From: G965116155 sp965116155
GTDB lineage: Bacteria; Bdellovibrionota; Bdellovibrionia; Bdellovibrionales; UBA1609
Reading direction: 5' to 3'
Assembly: GCA_965116155.1 (NCBI GenBank)
Contig: OZ220488.1
Coordinates: 62,001-126,000, forward strand
Length of the DNA: 64,000 nt
Position numbers and translations under genes: made by a program. The notes below the pieces were generated by a model. The model had not been told where the DNA came from. It made no database searches and was given only the letters and a program-made list of their open reading frames with translations. Of this stretch, positions 51,663 to 60,508 are shown piece by piece (position 1 is the stretch's first letter; the number at the start of each line of letters is the position of its first letter).

Positions 51663-53009
51663 GTGGACAAGCCGCCCGCAAGGACAGATGCATCAACTCT
51701 CAGCAGTACTGCACAGTATGCAGGCATTGGTACGCTGTTAAAAGAGGCTCGCGAGCGCAAGGCTTGGTCGCTAGGAGACCTTGGGCAGAGGCTTAACTTG
51801 CGCCCTGGTCTCTTAAAACATTTAGAAAACGAAAACTGGTCCGCCCTGCCGCGGCCCGTATTTGTGAGGGGCTTTTTGGTGTCTCTGGCCAGAGAGCTTA
51901 GTTTGGACGAGGGGCATTTGTTGGAGCTATTTGAGCAGAGCCAGCAAAAGGAGCCCGGTTTAGAGCAGAATCCGCAGGCATCGCCTGTCATTAGACAGCG
52001 CAGTTGGGCTAAGCGCCTGCAGGGTGTGCCGCTATTTGTTTGGGTGCGTTATTTGGGTGTGGTGCTGCTGGTGGGAGTTTTGGGCGGAGGTTTATATTGG
52101 GCCCAAGGCTGGTTAAGTAAAAGCGCACTCTCTACAAGCTGGGTTAGTAGCGAAAGCCCCGTTATCTCTCTCAAGGGGGGTGATAACGGGGCTAAGCGAG
52201 TCCACCCAGCTTGTGGAGAGGAGCTAGATAGCAATTTAGGACCCTGCAAGTCGAGCAAAAGCGGCGTACCTGTGAGTGAGCGTGATGTAGGTCAAGGCAA
52301 ATTGTCACGCCTGCGGCCGGGTGGGCTTAAGCAAGATAAATTGAGCGCGCTCGATTTGCCAGACTCTCGTAAAAGCGCACTCTCTACAAGCTGGGTCAGC
52401 AGCTCGGCTGATTTGGCTACTAAGGAGGACCTTCCTGTTGAGGAGGCTTTTTCTGGTGTTAGCGAGCCCTTGTTTGAAGTGGAAGATATCATCCAAGCAC
52501 CTGCAGCAGCTAAGCCCGTACCGACTAAGCGGGCTCCCCGAAAACCCGTAGCCGCAAAAAAAGCCAAGCCCGCCAAGCCTGTAGTGCTTGCAAAAAAACC
52601 TACCCCGCCCTCTCAAGTGGAGCCGCAATTAGAGCCAAAGCCAGCACCAAAGCCGGTGCTGAAAGAGCCACCAGTAGAAAAAGCAGAGCCGCAACCAGCC
52701 ACTCTGGCGGAGCTGGAGCCCGTGCCAGCGGAGCAGGATCGCGCCCCTGCTGAGGACACGCTGCCTCCTGCTGCGGCTATTAGTTTGCGCCTTGAGGCCT
52801 TTGGTGAGTTGAGGTTGTCTTATACGGCAGATGGTAAAAAGAAGCACAAAAACATGCGCCTAGGCGAAGTGGTGGATATTGCAGCTAGCCAAAGTGTTTC
52901 TTTGGAGGCCTCTGATGGAGGCAAGCTCCACTTTACACATAATGGCCAAGAGCTAGGCATATTAGGCGAAGACGGCGAAGTGCTCAAGTTGAACTATTTA
53001 AAGGACTAA
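51663..53009 (+). CDS. rodZ: RodZ-like HTH membrane protein with an in-frame palindromic insertion
   Basis: 448 residues. An N-terminal helix-turn-helix (GTLLKEARERKAWSLGDLGQ to about residue 80), a membrane segment (RYLGVVLLVGVLGGGLYWAQ, 128-150), a long linker, and a C-terminal beta domain (375-448, DUF4115-like, ISLRLEAFGELRLSYTADGK). RodZ links MreB to the cell-wall elongation machinery; in pilus clusters such HTH proteins lie next to pilF. The linker contains a repeat-derived insert: KSALSTSWVSS occurs twice, 84 residues apart, around a nested palindrome. GTG start directly after the upstream stop. The linker also has a Pro/Ala/Lys-rich part (KPVAAKKAKPAKP). Confidence 0.85.
   Translation: MDKPPARTDASTLSSTAQYAGIGTLLKEARERKAWSLGDLGQRLNLRPGLLKHLENENWSALPRPVFVRGFLVSLARELSLDEGHLLELFEQSQQKEPGLEQNPQASPVIRQRSWAKRLQGVPLFVWVRYLGVVLLVGVLGGGLYWAQGWLSKSALSTSWVSSESPVISLKGGDNGAKRVHPACGEELDSNLGPCKSSKSGVPVSERDVGQGKLSRLRPGGLKQDKLSALDLPDSRKSALSTSWVSSSADLATKEDLPVEEAFSGVSEPLFEVEDIIQAPAAAKPVPTKRAPRKPVAAKKAKPAKPVVLAKKPTPPSQVEPQLEPKPAPKPVLKEPPVEKAEPQPATLAELEPVPAEQDRAPAEDTLPPAAAISLRLEAFGELRLSYTADGKKKHKNMRLGEVVDIAASQSVSLEASDGGKLHFTHNGQELGILGEDGEVLKLNYLKD
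52117..52403. repeat. In-frame palindromic insertion in rodZ, flanked by 35-bp direct repeats
   Basis: Positions 52117-52151 and 52369-52403 match at 33 of 35 bases, 252 bp (84 codons) apart. Inside are arms CTCTCTACAAGCTGGGT (52128-52144) / ACCCAGCTTGTGGAGAG (52204-52220, one mismatch) and inner AGCCCCGTTATC / GATAACGGGGCT (52155-52166, 52182-52193). A second inverted pair, GGCAAAT / ATTTGCC, follows. Architecture is like the intergenic units, and the frame stays open throughout. Confidence 0.88.
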
Positions 53010-53129
53010 TAAAATTTTCTGGGACTAAGTGCGTAAGCATTTTTCGTCTCACCATGCCCCACTGGCAGGGCCTGAAAGGCCCGGATCCCAGTGGGGCCAA
53101 TAACACCTGCAAGGTGTGAGGGGATGCTT
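53010..53129. repeat. Palindromic region after rodZ, second-family copy 2
   Basis: Begins at the rodZ stop (TAATAAAATTTTCTGGGACTAAG) with the bridging TGCGTAAGCAT. At 53045-53102 lies the second-family element: CCCCACTGG / CCAGTGGGG arms and GGGCC TGAAA GGCCC inner stem, followed by CACCTGCAAGGTGTGAG. It ends at the stop of the facing exonuclease gene. Confidence 0.8.
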
Positions 53130-53735
53130 TTATATAAGTGCCAACTGCTTAGGTCGGGGGGTGATTTGCGGAAAGCTCAGCGCAGGTTTGCCTGAGAGCT
53201 GGCCGAGGTACTCCGCATTGCCTTGGTTGGGGGTTTGGATCTTTTGTAACAGATGCCAAAACAATTGCCCGCAATAGTTGGCATCGTCGCTGGCTCTGTG
53301 GAACCTTTGGGTCTTGATCCCCACATGCTGCACCAGGGTGCCGAGCTTATAGTTAGACAATCCAGGCAAAATTTTGCGCGCAAGGGCTAAGGTATCTAAA
53401 ACGACGCCCTTTGGTGCAGGGCTTTCATAGCGCCTGATGTTGTGCTCTAAAAACTGAAAATCAAAACCCGCATTGTGTGCCACAAGCAAGTGCCCGCTAC
53501 AAAACTCTGCAAAAGCGCGCAGCACTTTTTCGACCTTGGGCTTTCCGCGCAGCATGTCGTCCGTGATTCCATTAACCCGCGAAGCCTCTTGCGGCATAGG
53601 GCACTCGGGGTCAATTAAGGTCGAAAATTCCGCCTGCACCTTAGCGCCATCAAACAACAGCGCGCCTATCTCGCATATACGGTGCTGGTCGGGCAAAAAG
53701 CCTGTGGTCTCTAGGTCGAAAGCAATAAAACGCAT
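53130..53735 (-). CDS. DEDDh 3'-5' exonuclease (DnaQ/PolC-type)
   Basis: 201 residues with Exo I FIAFDLETTGF, Exo II HNAGFDFQFLEHN, and Exo III HRASDDANYCGQLF, the Asp-Glu-Asp-Asp-His set of proofreading exonucleases. The domain ends without a polymerase-binding tail of the usual length, so it may be a second DnaQ-like exonuclease (for example of the DnaQ/RNase T family) rather than the replicative epsilon subunit. Start ATG 53735. It is convergent with rodZ. Confidence 0.88.
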   Translation of the reverse strand: MRFIAFDLETTGFLPDQHRICEIGALLFDGAKVQAEFSTLIDPECPMPQEASRVNGITDDMLRGKPKVEKVLRAFAEFCSGHLLVAHNAGFDFQFLEHNIRRYESPAPKGVVLDTLALARKILPGLSNYKLGTLVQHVGIKTQRFHRASDDANYCGQLFWHLLQKIQTPNQGNAEYLGQLSGKPALSFPQITPRPKQLALI

Positions 53736-53875
53736 TGGGGTCCCCCTCCCGCAGTCCTTGCAAATACTCTACTTGCATTCTGTGCGAACCTTCTATTTGA
53801 TACAAGACGCACTACATCAAGCCTCAAGCAATGGTGCTTGCTTAAACAAGGAGCTTATATAAGTATGGGTCTAAG

Positions 53876-54150
53876 GAGTTACGTTGGGTTTTGACGAGAG
53901 TATCGCGGCTTTGTGCCTAGAGTGCGTAAGCATAAAAGTGGCCCCTTGAAATTTTGGGCGGATAGCGAAGCCACCTGCTCCCCTTTGCGGGGTGTTAAGC
54001 AGGTGGCAAGCGAAAAGCCCCAGGATTTCAAGGGAGAACTGGATAGCTTGCATTAACGCCCAAAGCCGCAGGGCCGTAGAGAGCTTCATAGGTCGGAAAA
54101 TCCCATGGCATTTTCCTAGCGCTCTGATGCTTACGCAGCTAGCGCTTTAA
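53876..54150. repeat. Spacer module split by a palindromic unit, upstream of mdh
   Basis: The module start (TTTTGACGAGAGTATCGCGG) is interrupted by the bridging TGCGTAAGCAT and a unit with imperfect arms CCCTTGAAATTTTGGG (53943-53958) / 54018-54034 and perfect inner stem GCCACCTGC (53970-53978) / GCAGGTGGC (53999-54007). The module then resumes (AAAGCCGCAGGGCCGTAGAG). Two right ends follow: CCTAGCGCTCTGA with TGCTTACGCA, and GCTAGCGCTTTAA (54138-54150). About 430 bp with no gene. Confidence 0.82.
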
Positions 54151-54165
54151 GAGGAAGGTTATAGT

Positions 54166-55122
54166 TTGGGAGCACTACACAGCAAAAAAAAGCTCGCCGT
54201 TATAGGAGCAGGTTTTGTGGGTTCTACTGCTGCGCATTGGGCGGCTATGGGAGAGTTTGCCGATGTGGTCTTGCTCGATATTAACCCCGGCGCGGCAAAG
54301 GGCAAGGCTCTGGATTTAAACCAGGCTTCTTGCGTGGGGATGTTTGATGCTCTGGTCACGGGTACGGACCGTTATGAGGATATCGCAGGCTCGGATGTTG
54401 TGATTATTACGGCAGGCTTGCCGCGCAAACCTGGCATGAGCCGCGATGACCTGTTGGCGTCTAATGCTAAAATTATGCGCACTGTATGTGAGGGGGTTAA
54501 AAAGCATGCTCCTCACAGTATGGTGATAGTGGTTTCGAACCCCTTGGATGCGATGTGCTATGTGGCGCATAAGGTGCTGGGTTTTCCTCCCGAGCGTGTG
54601 GTGGGTATGGCGGGCATGCTGGATACCGCGAGGTTTAAGTTTTTTGTGGCGCAGGCCCTGGGCGTAAGCGTACGGGATGTGAGTGCTTTTGTTTTAGGGG
54701 GGCATGGAGACACCATGGTACCGGTGCCGCGCGCGTGCAGCGTGGGCGGGGTGCCTTTGACCGAGCTGCTGACTAAGGAGCAAGTGGATGCCATTGTAGA
54801 GCGCACGCGTAAAGGCGGGGCTGAGGTGGTGGCGTTGCTTAAGACGGGCTCGGCGTATTATGCGCCTTCAGTGAGTGCAGTGCATATGGCTCGAGCGGTG
54901 TTGAAGGACGAGCGCCGTGTGTTGCCTTGTGCGGCCTATTTAAAGGGCGAGTATGGGCATGAGGGTCTTTTTGTGGGAGTGCTGTGTGTGTTAGGTGGCA
55001 GTGGTGTGCACCGTGTGATCGAGTTGCGATTAAATAGCGAAGAGCGTGCGGCTTTGGAGCATTCGGTGCAGGCGGTGCGCGGGCTTATGGAGGCGGTGGA
55101 TAAAATGGGTGTTTTAGGTTGA
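54166..55122 (+). CDS. mdh: Malate dehydrogenase (LDH-like type)
   Basis: Oxidises malate to oxaloacetate with NAD+ in the TCA cycle. 318 residues: Rossmann start KLAVIGAGFVGSTAAHWAAM, the substrate loop GLPRKPGMSRDDLL (Arg residues), NPLDAMCYVAHKV, and the active-site His in GGHGDTMVP. This is the LDH-like group found in alphaproteobacteria, Bdellovibrio and Bacillus. The TTG start at 54166 has GAGGAAGG 7 nt before. The TGA stop overlaps the TTG start of sucC, making the unit mdh-sucC-sucD. Confidence 0.94.
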   Translation: MGALHSKKKLAVIGAGFVGSTAAHWAAMGEFADVVLLDINPGAAKGKALDLNQASCVGMFDALVTGTDRYEDIAGSDVVIITAGLPRKPGMSRDDLLASNAKIMRTVCEGVKKHAPHSMVIVVSNPLDAMCYVAHKVLGFPPERVVGMAGMLDTARFKFFVAQALGVSVRDVSAFVLGGHGDTMVPVPRACSVGGVPLTELLTKEQVDAIVERTRKGGAEVVALLKTGSAYYAPSVSAVHMARAVLKDERRVLPCAAYLKGEYGHEGLFVGVLCVLGGSGVHRVIELRLNSEERAALEHSVQAVRGLMEAVDKMGVLG

Positions 55123-56288
55123 ACATACACGAGTACCAGGCAAAGGAGCTTTTGGCGCGGCATGGGGCCACCGTGATGCCAGGGGCCTTGGCGCATAGGG
55201 TGGAAGAGGCCAAGGCTTGGGCAGAGAAAAACCCAGCCACAGTGTGGGCGGTTAAGGCGCAGATCCATGCAGGAGGCCGTGGCAAGGGTGGTGGTGTAAA
55301 GTTGGCGCGCAATTTGGATGAGCTGCAGCAGCATGCGCAAAGCATTTTAGGCATGCAGCTTGTCACCAAGCAAACGGGGCCCGAGGGGCAAAAGGTGCAT
55401 AAGCTGTGGATCGAAGAGGGCTGTGCTATTGAGCATGAGTACTATGTTTCGCTGGTGGTGGACCGCGAGAGGTCGTGCGTGAGCTTTGTTGCTAGTCGTG
55501 AAGGGGGTATGGATATAGAAGAAGTAGCGGCCAAGCACCCGGAGCGCATTTACAGCGTGCCTGTGGACCCTTTGTTGGGGCCTTTAGATTTTGAGCTGCG
55601 CCGGCTGGCTTGGGATTTAGGCTTTGAGGGCCCAGTATTTAAAAAAGCGGTGCACCTGTTTGGAGTGCTGCATAGGGTATTTTGTCAGTACGACTGCAGT
55701 TTGTTAGAGCTAAACCCTTTGGTAAGCACTAAGGGTGGTACGGACCTGGTGGTGCTGGATGCCAAAATGGGTTTTGATGCCAATGCTTTGTACAGGCAGC
55801 CGGATATTGTAAATTTGCGCGACGAAGAGCAAGAAGACCCCTTGGAGCTTGAGGCGAGCCGCCATGGGTTGGAGTGGGTTAAGTTGGATGGCTCTATTGG
55901 TTGCATGGTAAATGGTGCAGGTTTAGCTATGGCGACTATGGATATCATAAAGCTGTGTGGCATGAGCCCGGCGAATTTTTTAGATGTGGGCGGAGGGGCT
56001 TCGAAGGACAAGGTGCGTGAGGCGTTTAAAATTTTAACCTCCGACCCTAGGGTGCGGGTGATATTGGTGAACATTTTTGGTGGTATTATGAAGTGCTCGG
56101 TTATTGCTGAGGGCATTGTGGAGGCCACGCGCGAGGTGGGTTTGAAGCACCCTTTGGTGGTGCGATTAGAAGGCACTCAGGTAGAAGAGGGGCGAGCTAT
56201 TTTGCAAAAAGAGAGCACGCTTCATATTACGCTAGCGAAAAATTTAGACGACGCCGCAAGGCATGCCGTAGAACTAGCGGCAAAGTAG
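55119..56288 (+). CDS. sucC: Succinyl-CoA synthetase beta subunit
   Basis: 389 residues. ATP-grasp domain starting [16 protein letters not shown], with the nucleotide-binding [34 protein letters not shown] and the C-terminal LLELNPLV...[49 protein letters not shown]. It forms the ligase with SucD: succinyl-CoA to succinate with ADP or GDP phosphorylation. TTG start overlaps the mdh stop. Confidence 0.96.
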   Translation: MNIHEYQAKELLARHGATVMPGALAHRVEEAKAWAEKNPATVWAVKAQIHAGGRGKGGGVKLARNLDELQQHAQSILGMQLVTKQTGPEGQKVHKLWIEEGCAIEHEYYVSLVVDRERSCVSFVASREGGMDIEEVAAKHPERIYSVPVDPLLGPLDFELRRLAWDLGFEGPVFKKAVHLFGVLHRVFCQYDCSLLELNPLVSTKGGTDLVVLDAKMGFDANALYRQPDIVNLRDEEQEDPLELEASRHGLEWVKLDGSIGCMVNGAGLAMATMDIIKLCGMSPANFLDVGGGASKDKVREAFKILTSDPRVRVILVNIFGGIMKCSVIAEGIVEATREVGLKHPLVVRLEGTQVEEGRAILQKESTLHITLAKNLDDAARHAVELAAK

Positions 56289-56298
56289 TTGGTGCAGC

Positions 56299-57183
56299 AT
56301 GGCGATTTTGGTTGATAAAAACACTAAAGTTATGTGTCAGGGTTTTACGGGTGCGCATGGCACGTTCCACTGCCAGGAGACTTTAAAATACGGCACTAAG
56401 TTAGTAGGGGGTGTGACACCGGGCAAGGGGGGCACAGAGCACTTGGGCTTGCCGGTTTTTAATTCGGTTCAAGAGTGCGTGGACGCGACATCTGCTACGG
56501 CGAGCATGATTTATGTGCCGGCTCCTTTTGCTGCGGATTCTATTATGGAGGCTGCGGCAGCGGGTGTGGAGCTGATTGTATGCATAACGGAGGGGATTCC
56601 ACCCTTAGACATGCTGCGCGTGCGTGCTTTTTTAAAGGGTACCAAGAGCCGCTTGATAGGTCCTAATTGCCCGGGTGTGATTACGCCTGGTGCGTGCAAA
56701 ATGGGCATTATGCCGGGCTTTATTCATAAACCTGGGGGTAGTGTGGGGGTACTTTCGCGCTCGGGCACTTTGACTTACGAGGCGGTTTGGCAGAGCACAC
56801 AGTTGGGCTTGGGTCAAAGCACCTGTGTGGGTATTGGGGGCGATCCTATTAATGGCACGTCGTTTATAGATGTGTTAAAGCTTTTTAACGAGGACCCGCA
56901 GACTAAAAGCGTGGTGCTTATTGGTGAAATTGGAGGCCAGGCGGAGGAGCAGGCGGCGGAGTATATTGGAGGGGGGGAGTTTTCAAAACCTGTGGTGGCT
57001 TTTGTGGCGGGCGCTACGGCCCCCCCGGGCCGGCGCATGGGGCATGCAGGTGCTATTGTAGGAGGTGGTGGCGTGGGTGGCGCGGGCACGGCGGAGGCTA
57101 AGTTTAAGGCTTTCGAGGCTGCAGGTTGCGCTGTGGTTCGCAACCCTGCACACATGGGGAAAGCCCTATCAGAGTGCCATTAG
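56299..57183 (+). CDS. sucD: Succinyl-CoA synthetase alpha subunit
   Basis: 294 residues. CoA-binding Rossmann fold ([35 protein letters not shown]), [19 protein letters not shown] and the phospho-His loop [18 protein letters not shown]. It carries out the phosphorylated-histidine step of succinyl-CoA synthetase. It starts 10 bp after sucC. The stop TAG is the TAG of TTAGAGCGCTAGC, the left end of the next palindromic element. Confidence 0.96.
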   Translation: MAILVDKNTKVMCQGFTGAHGTFHCQETLKYGTKLVGGVTPGKGGTEHLGLPVFNSVQECVDATSATASMIYVPAPFAADSIMEAAAAGVELIVCITEGIPPLDMLRVRAFLKGTKSRLIGPNCPGVITPGACKMGIMPGFIHKPGGSVGVLSRSGTLTYEAVWQSTQLGLGQSTCVGIGGDPINGTSFIDVLKLFNEDPQTKSVVLIGEIGGQAEEQAAEYIGGGEFSKPVVAFVAGATAPPGRRMGHAGAIVGGGGVGGAGTAEAKFKAFEAAGCAVVRNPAHMGKALSECH

Positions 57184-57571
57184 AGCGCTAGCAAAATAAC
57201 CTTGAGCTCAAGTGCAGTCCCTTGGCAGCCTCTGCAAGAGGCGTTAGCCAAGAGGACAAACGGGAGTCTCAAGGTTATTTTGCGGCCTATAAGGCTTTTA
57301 CGGCCCTGCGGCTTTGGGCGATCTTTAGGCCCAAGGCCGCGATACTTACGTCAAAGCCTAGTGCTTTAAATTTGGTGTATACTCAATGCACGGAGCTTTT
57401 GCGGCAGTCTGGTCGCTTTGGGCTTAGAGATCGCCCAAAGCTACAGGCTTGTAGAAGCCGTATAGACCGCCCTATACTCTGTGGGACGCTTGGCACCCTG
57501 ATGGCCGACCCTTTACAAGGGTCTATCAGGATGCCGCCGCTTTATCCCAGAGTATAGGGCTAGTGCTTTAA
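57180..57571. repeat. Two palindromic units with two spacer modules between sucD and ndk
   Basis: Unit 1: TTAGAGCGCTAGC (57180-57192), arms AAAATAACCTTGAG (57193-57206) / CTCAAGGTTATTTT (57268-57281), 14 bp perfect, inner CTTGGC/GCCAAG and GCCTCT/AGAGGC. Next come an inverted module with loop GATCTTTAG and a direct module with hairpin GCTTTGGGC (57415-57423) / GCCCAAAGC (57433-57441), loop TTAGAGATC. Unit 2: arms CCCTATACTCTG (57470-57481) / CAGAGTATAGGG (57548-57559), inner CCTGATGG / CTATCAGG, end GCTAGTGCTTTAA (57559-57571). There is no gene in these 404 bp. Confidence 0.9.
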
Positions 57572-57587
57572 ATTATGGAGAGAACAT

Positions 57588-58004
57588 ATGAGCATTGAGA
57601 GGACGTTCAGCATTATTAAACCCAACGCGGTGGCGAAGGCTGTGGTGGGAGATATTATTAAGCGTTTCGAGTCGGATGCGTTGCGGGTGGTGGGCATGCG
57701 GATGCTGCGCCTATCCAAGGAGCAGTGTGAGGAGTTTTATGCAGAACACAAGGCAAGGCCATTTTTTGCAGAGCTGGTGGACTTTATGAGTTCGGCGCCT
57801 GTGGTGCTGATGTGTTTAGAGGGCGAGAACGCCGTGCAGCGCAACCGTGACATTATGGGGGCTACCAACCCTGCAGATGCGGCGCCTGGCACCTTACGCA
57901 AGCTGTATGGTGATAGCATGGGTGAAAACGCTGTCCATGGTAGCGACAGCCCTCAAAGTGCCGCCAGGGAATTAGAGCTGTTTTCAAAGCTCCTCGGTCT
58001 TTAA
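57588..58004 (+). CDS. ndk: Nucleoside diphosphate kinase
   Basis: 138 residues: [53 protein letters not shown], and the active-site His117 in [10 protein letters not shown]. It transfers the gamma-phosphate between nucleoside triphosphates. ATG 57588 with GGAGA 7 nt upstream, 16 bp after the end of a palindromic unit. Confidence 0.96.
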   Translation: MSIERTFSIIKPNAVAKAVVGDIIKRFESDALRVVGMRMLRLSKEQCEEFYAEHKARPFFAELVDFMSSAPVVLMCLEGENAVQRNRDIMGATNPADAAPGTLRKLYGDSMGENAVHGSDSPQSAARELELFSKLLGL

Positions 58005-58019
58005 AGGCGAGCCGCGGCC

Positions 58020-60365
58020 TTATAAAGGCAGCAGGCGTTCTGCTAACTTTTCAGGCGAGTAGGCAAGGTTGTAGATCACAAGGTTGCGCAGTATGAGCTG
58101 TACGTAGTTGCGCGTTTCTAAGTAGGGAATATCCTCTATAAACTCAATAACGTCGTCTTTCAGATAGAGCTCACGCCATTTTTTTACGCTTTCACTGCCT
58201 GCATTATAAGACGCTACAGCGAGCACCAGATTGCCGCTAAATTCGCTGAGCTTTTGTCCCAAGTGCGCGGTGCCCAGCATAATGCTGATATGAGGCTTAA
58301 ACAGCTGGTAAGGGTCTTGCTCTAGATTGTTTGTGGCCAGCTTGCGCAAAGTTGCGTGCGTACTTTGCAAATCCTCTAAAGTGCTCATTGCTACGCGCGG
58401 CAGCATTTGCATAAGCCCCATAGCATCCATAAAGCTGCGGGCGTCCTCTTGAAAGGCGCTTTCTTGTCGCATAAGAGAGTACACCAGGTGCTCTGGTACT
58501 TGAAATTTTTGCGCCGCAGTCTGCACGCTTTGCAAATAAGGCTTTGGAAAAAAAACCCTCAAACGCTTTTGGCTGATGTAGCGCTGCTCTTGACCCACCT
58601 CTAGCTGTACGCCCCACCCGTATCTTAAAGCACTGTAATGCTTTCCCAGTTTAGAGTAGGCGAGGCTTTTTTCCCACATAGAAAGCCCCTTGGAAGACTG
58701 CAAATACATTTGTGCTACTTGCTGTTCACCTGCATGAACAAGCCACAAAAAATCCTCTGGCAGTTCGTTTACAAAGGGCTCATTTTGTCTCACTCCCAAT
58801 GAAGCCCATACGCTTTGTGGCATAAACACCATGTGTTGGAGTTTTTGCAATTCTTCAAAGGCTAGAAAAGAATAATAACTTAAAGACCGCTCTTGAAAGC
58901 ACTTTATAAATACCGTAGATGCTTGTTGTTTTTTACCCCAATTTAAATAATTGCGCCCCTGCCAAAACAAAAATTTTTGTTTAAGCGCAGGGTCTTTTGT
59001 AGATTTTAAAATCTGGGCAAATGTGTGCGATGCGTTTTTATATTTTTTTACTTTGCCATAAGCCCAAGCCAGATGCCAGAGGGTTTGTGTTTTTTCTGTG
59101 CGGCTTATAGCTTTTTTGTCTAAGGCTTTTTTATAAAAACCAATAGCCGTTTCTAGCTGCCCTTTTTCGCTTTTAATGCGCCCCTTTATATACCAAATAT
59201 AATGCCTGCGATCTTTAAAGTGCCTTTTGGAGCGTTTTTTGCGCTGCTGTCTATTGTGCAGTGCTAGCAAGTTATCTAGCTGTGCCAAGGCCTCTTTATT
59301 GCGCTCAACATTCCAATAGCGCTGCGCTAATTTTAATCCATGCCGCACAAGCAAATTAAAGTGCAAAGGGTAAGGACGTTTTTGCCAGTTGGTTTTTGCA
59401 TATTTAAAAGCCTGCTCTAATGTGTGCAAATACAGTGCAGGTTTGTTCATTAGCTTATACGCACGGGCTTTTTTAGATATAGCATTGAGGTGCTTTTTGG
59501 CGCCTAAGTTCTTTAGATCCAAAATATCATTGTAAACCAGTACGGCTTTTTGGAACTCTCGCTTTTGCATATGGGATTGTGCTTGCTTAAAAAGATCTGC
59601 TGGGTTTTTAGCTGCTGCAGGTGGTTTTGTGTCTGATGGCAGGGTGTTTGGTGGGGAAAAAAGCTCTGCTCTTTTTAAAAATTCTTCTCTGTCTTGCGGC
59701 TCAAAATCTGGCCAAAGTGCGATGCTTTTTTTAAACAATGCAGTAAGTGGCGGCACATGCCAAGGGTCTGAAGCCTTAAGTTCTTTTGCTAAGTCTAATA
59801 CTTTTTGGGGTGTGGATTTTTTAGATTTTTGCAAAAGCAAATGCACCGTACTTAAAATATAGTAAGGCAAGTGCTTAGGGTGCGAAGACTTTACCTTTTC
59901 TTGATACTGGTGCAGCAAAGACTCTCGCGCGGCAGGCTTTAACCAAGGCTCTAGTGGGGCCATAAAATCTATTGCACTTAAATTTTTGCAACCCCTGCAG
60001 TGCTCACAGTGTTCTAAAAATCTTAGTGTGCCTAGGTTTTTTAAAGGGTAGTGAGGGTTTTTAATAAGAACCTCAAGGCGAGGGCAATAAGACGCGCTAT
60101 GCGCAATGTGCTCTAAAATACTCTTATGTTCCTTAACCAATTGCTGCGTGCGCAAATTTTGTCTATGCCAAAAATAAGACTGCTCGTAGGTGTTAGAGTT
60201 TAGCAAAAAACTTGCAAGCCCACGGGGCGTGGCTTTGGGCAGTACTTTTGGTGCGGGAGCTTTTTGCATTTTAGCTGGCACAAAATCCAGCCCATAACTG
60301 GGCGTATAACTTGTTAGGACAAGCACTAGGTATACTGCATTAACAAAACGCCCTGGTGCTCCCAC
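58020..60365 (-). CDS. slt: Soluble lytic murein transglycosylase (Slt family)
   Basis: 781 residues. An N-terminal signal-like segment (VNAVYLVLVLTSYTPSYGLD), a long helical U/L-like superhelix with TPR character (residues 60-600), and a C-terminal SLT catalytic domain: LVYSLMRQESAFQ with catalytic Glu in MRQES, MDAMGLMQMLP, LGTAHLGQKL, AVASYNAGSESV and DIPYLETRNYVQ. It cleaves the MurNAc-GlcNAc bond of peptidoglycan in the periplasm. GTG 60365 follows GAGGGGGG at a good distance. It is divergent from mltA. Confidence 0.9.
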   Translation of the reverse strand: MGAPGRFVNAVYLVLVLTSYTPSYGLDFVPAKMQKAPAPKVLPKATPRGLASFLLNSNTYEQSYFWHRQNLRTQQLVKEHKSILEHIAHSASYCPRLEVLIKNPHYPLKNLGTLRFLEHCEHCRGCKNLSAIDFMAPLEPWLKPAARESLLHQYQEKVKSSHPKHLPYYILSTVHLLLQKSKKSTPQKVLDLAKELKASDPWHVPPLTALFKKSIALWPDFEPQDREEFLKRAELFSPPNTLPSDTKPPAAAKNPADLFKQAQSHMQKREFQKAVLVYNDILDLKNLGAKKHLNAISKKARAYKLMNKPALYLHTLEQAFKYAKTNWQKRPYPLHFNLLVRHGLKLAQRYWNVERNKEALAQLDNLLALHNRQQRKKRSKRHFKDRRHYIWYIKGRIKSEKGQLETAIGFYKKALDKKAISRTEKTQTLWHLAWAYGKVKKYKNASHTFAQILKSTKDPALKQKFLFWQGRNYLNWGKKQQASTVFIKCFQERSLSYYSFLAFEELQKLQHMVFMPQSVWASLGVRQNEPFVNELPEDFLWLVHAGEQQVAQMYLQSSKGLSMWEKSLAYSKLGKHYSALRYGWGVQLEVGQEQRYISQKRLRVFFPKPYLQSVQTAAQKFQVPEHLVYSLMRQESAFQEDARSFMDAMGLMQMLPRVAMSTLEDLQSTHATLRKLATNNLEQDPYQLFKPHISIMLGTAHLGQKLSEFSGNLVLAVASYNAGSESVKKWRELYLKDDVIEFIEDIPYLETRNYVQLILRNLVIYNLAYSPEKLAERLLPL

Positions 60366-60508
60366 TCTTTAACCCCCCTCATAAAAGTGTACAACAGCCA
60401 TGGGCCTTACTGCTACTTATGTACAGCAAGTCCAAGGTGCAAAGAAGGGCTAGTTGTGTATGTGCTAGCGTTGCTCTCAACACTCCCCCAGGTCACCATA
60501 TTAGCTGT

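Noticed and set aside
57222..57557. Open frame of 111 codons between sucD and ndk
   Set aside because: It lies entirely within palindromic units and modules, and the frame is not kept in related copies.
42458..57571. CRISPR array
   Set aside because: Repeats are dispersed, palindromic and of unequal spacing, with no unique spacers of constant length and no cas genes.
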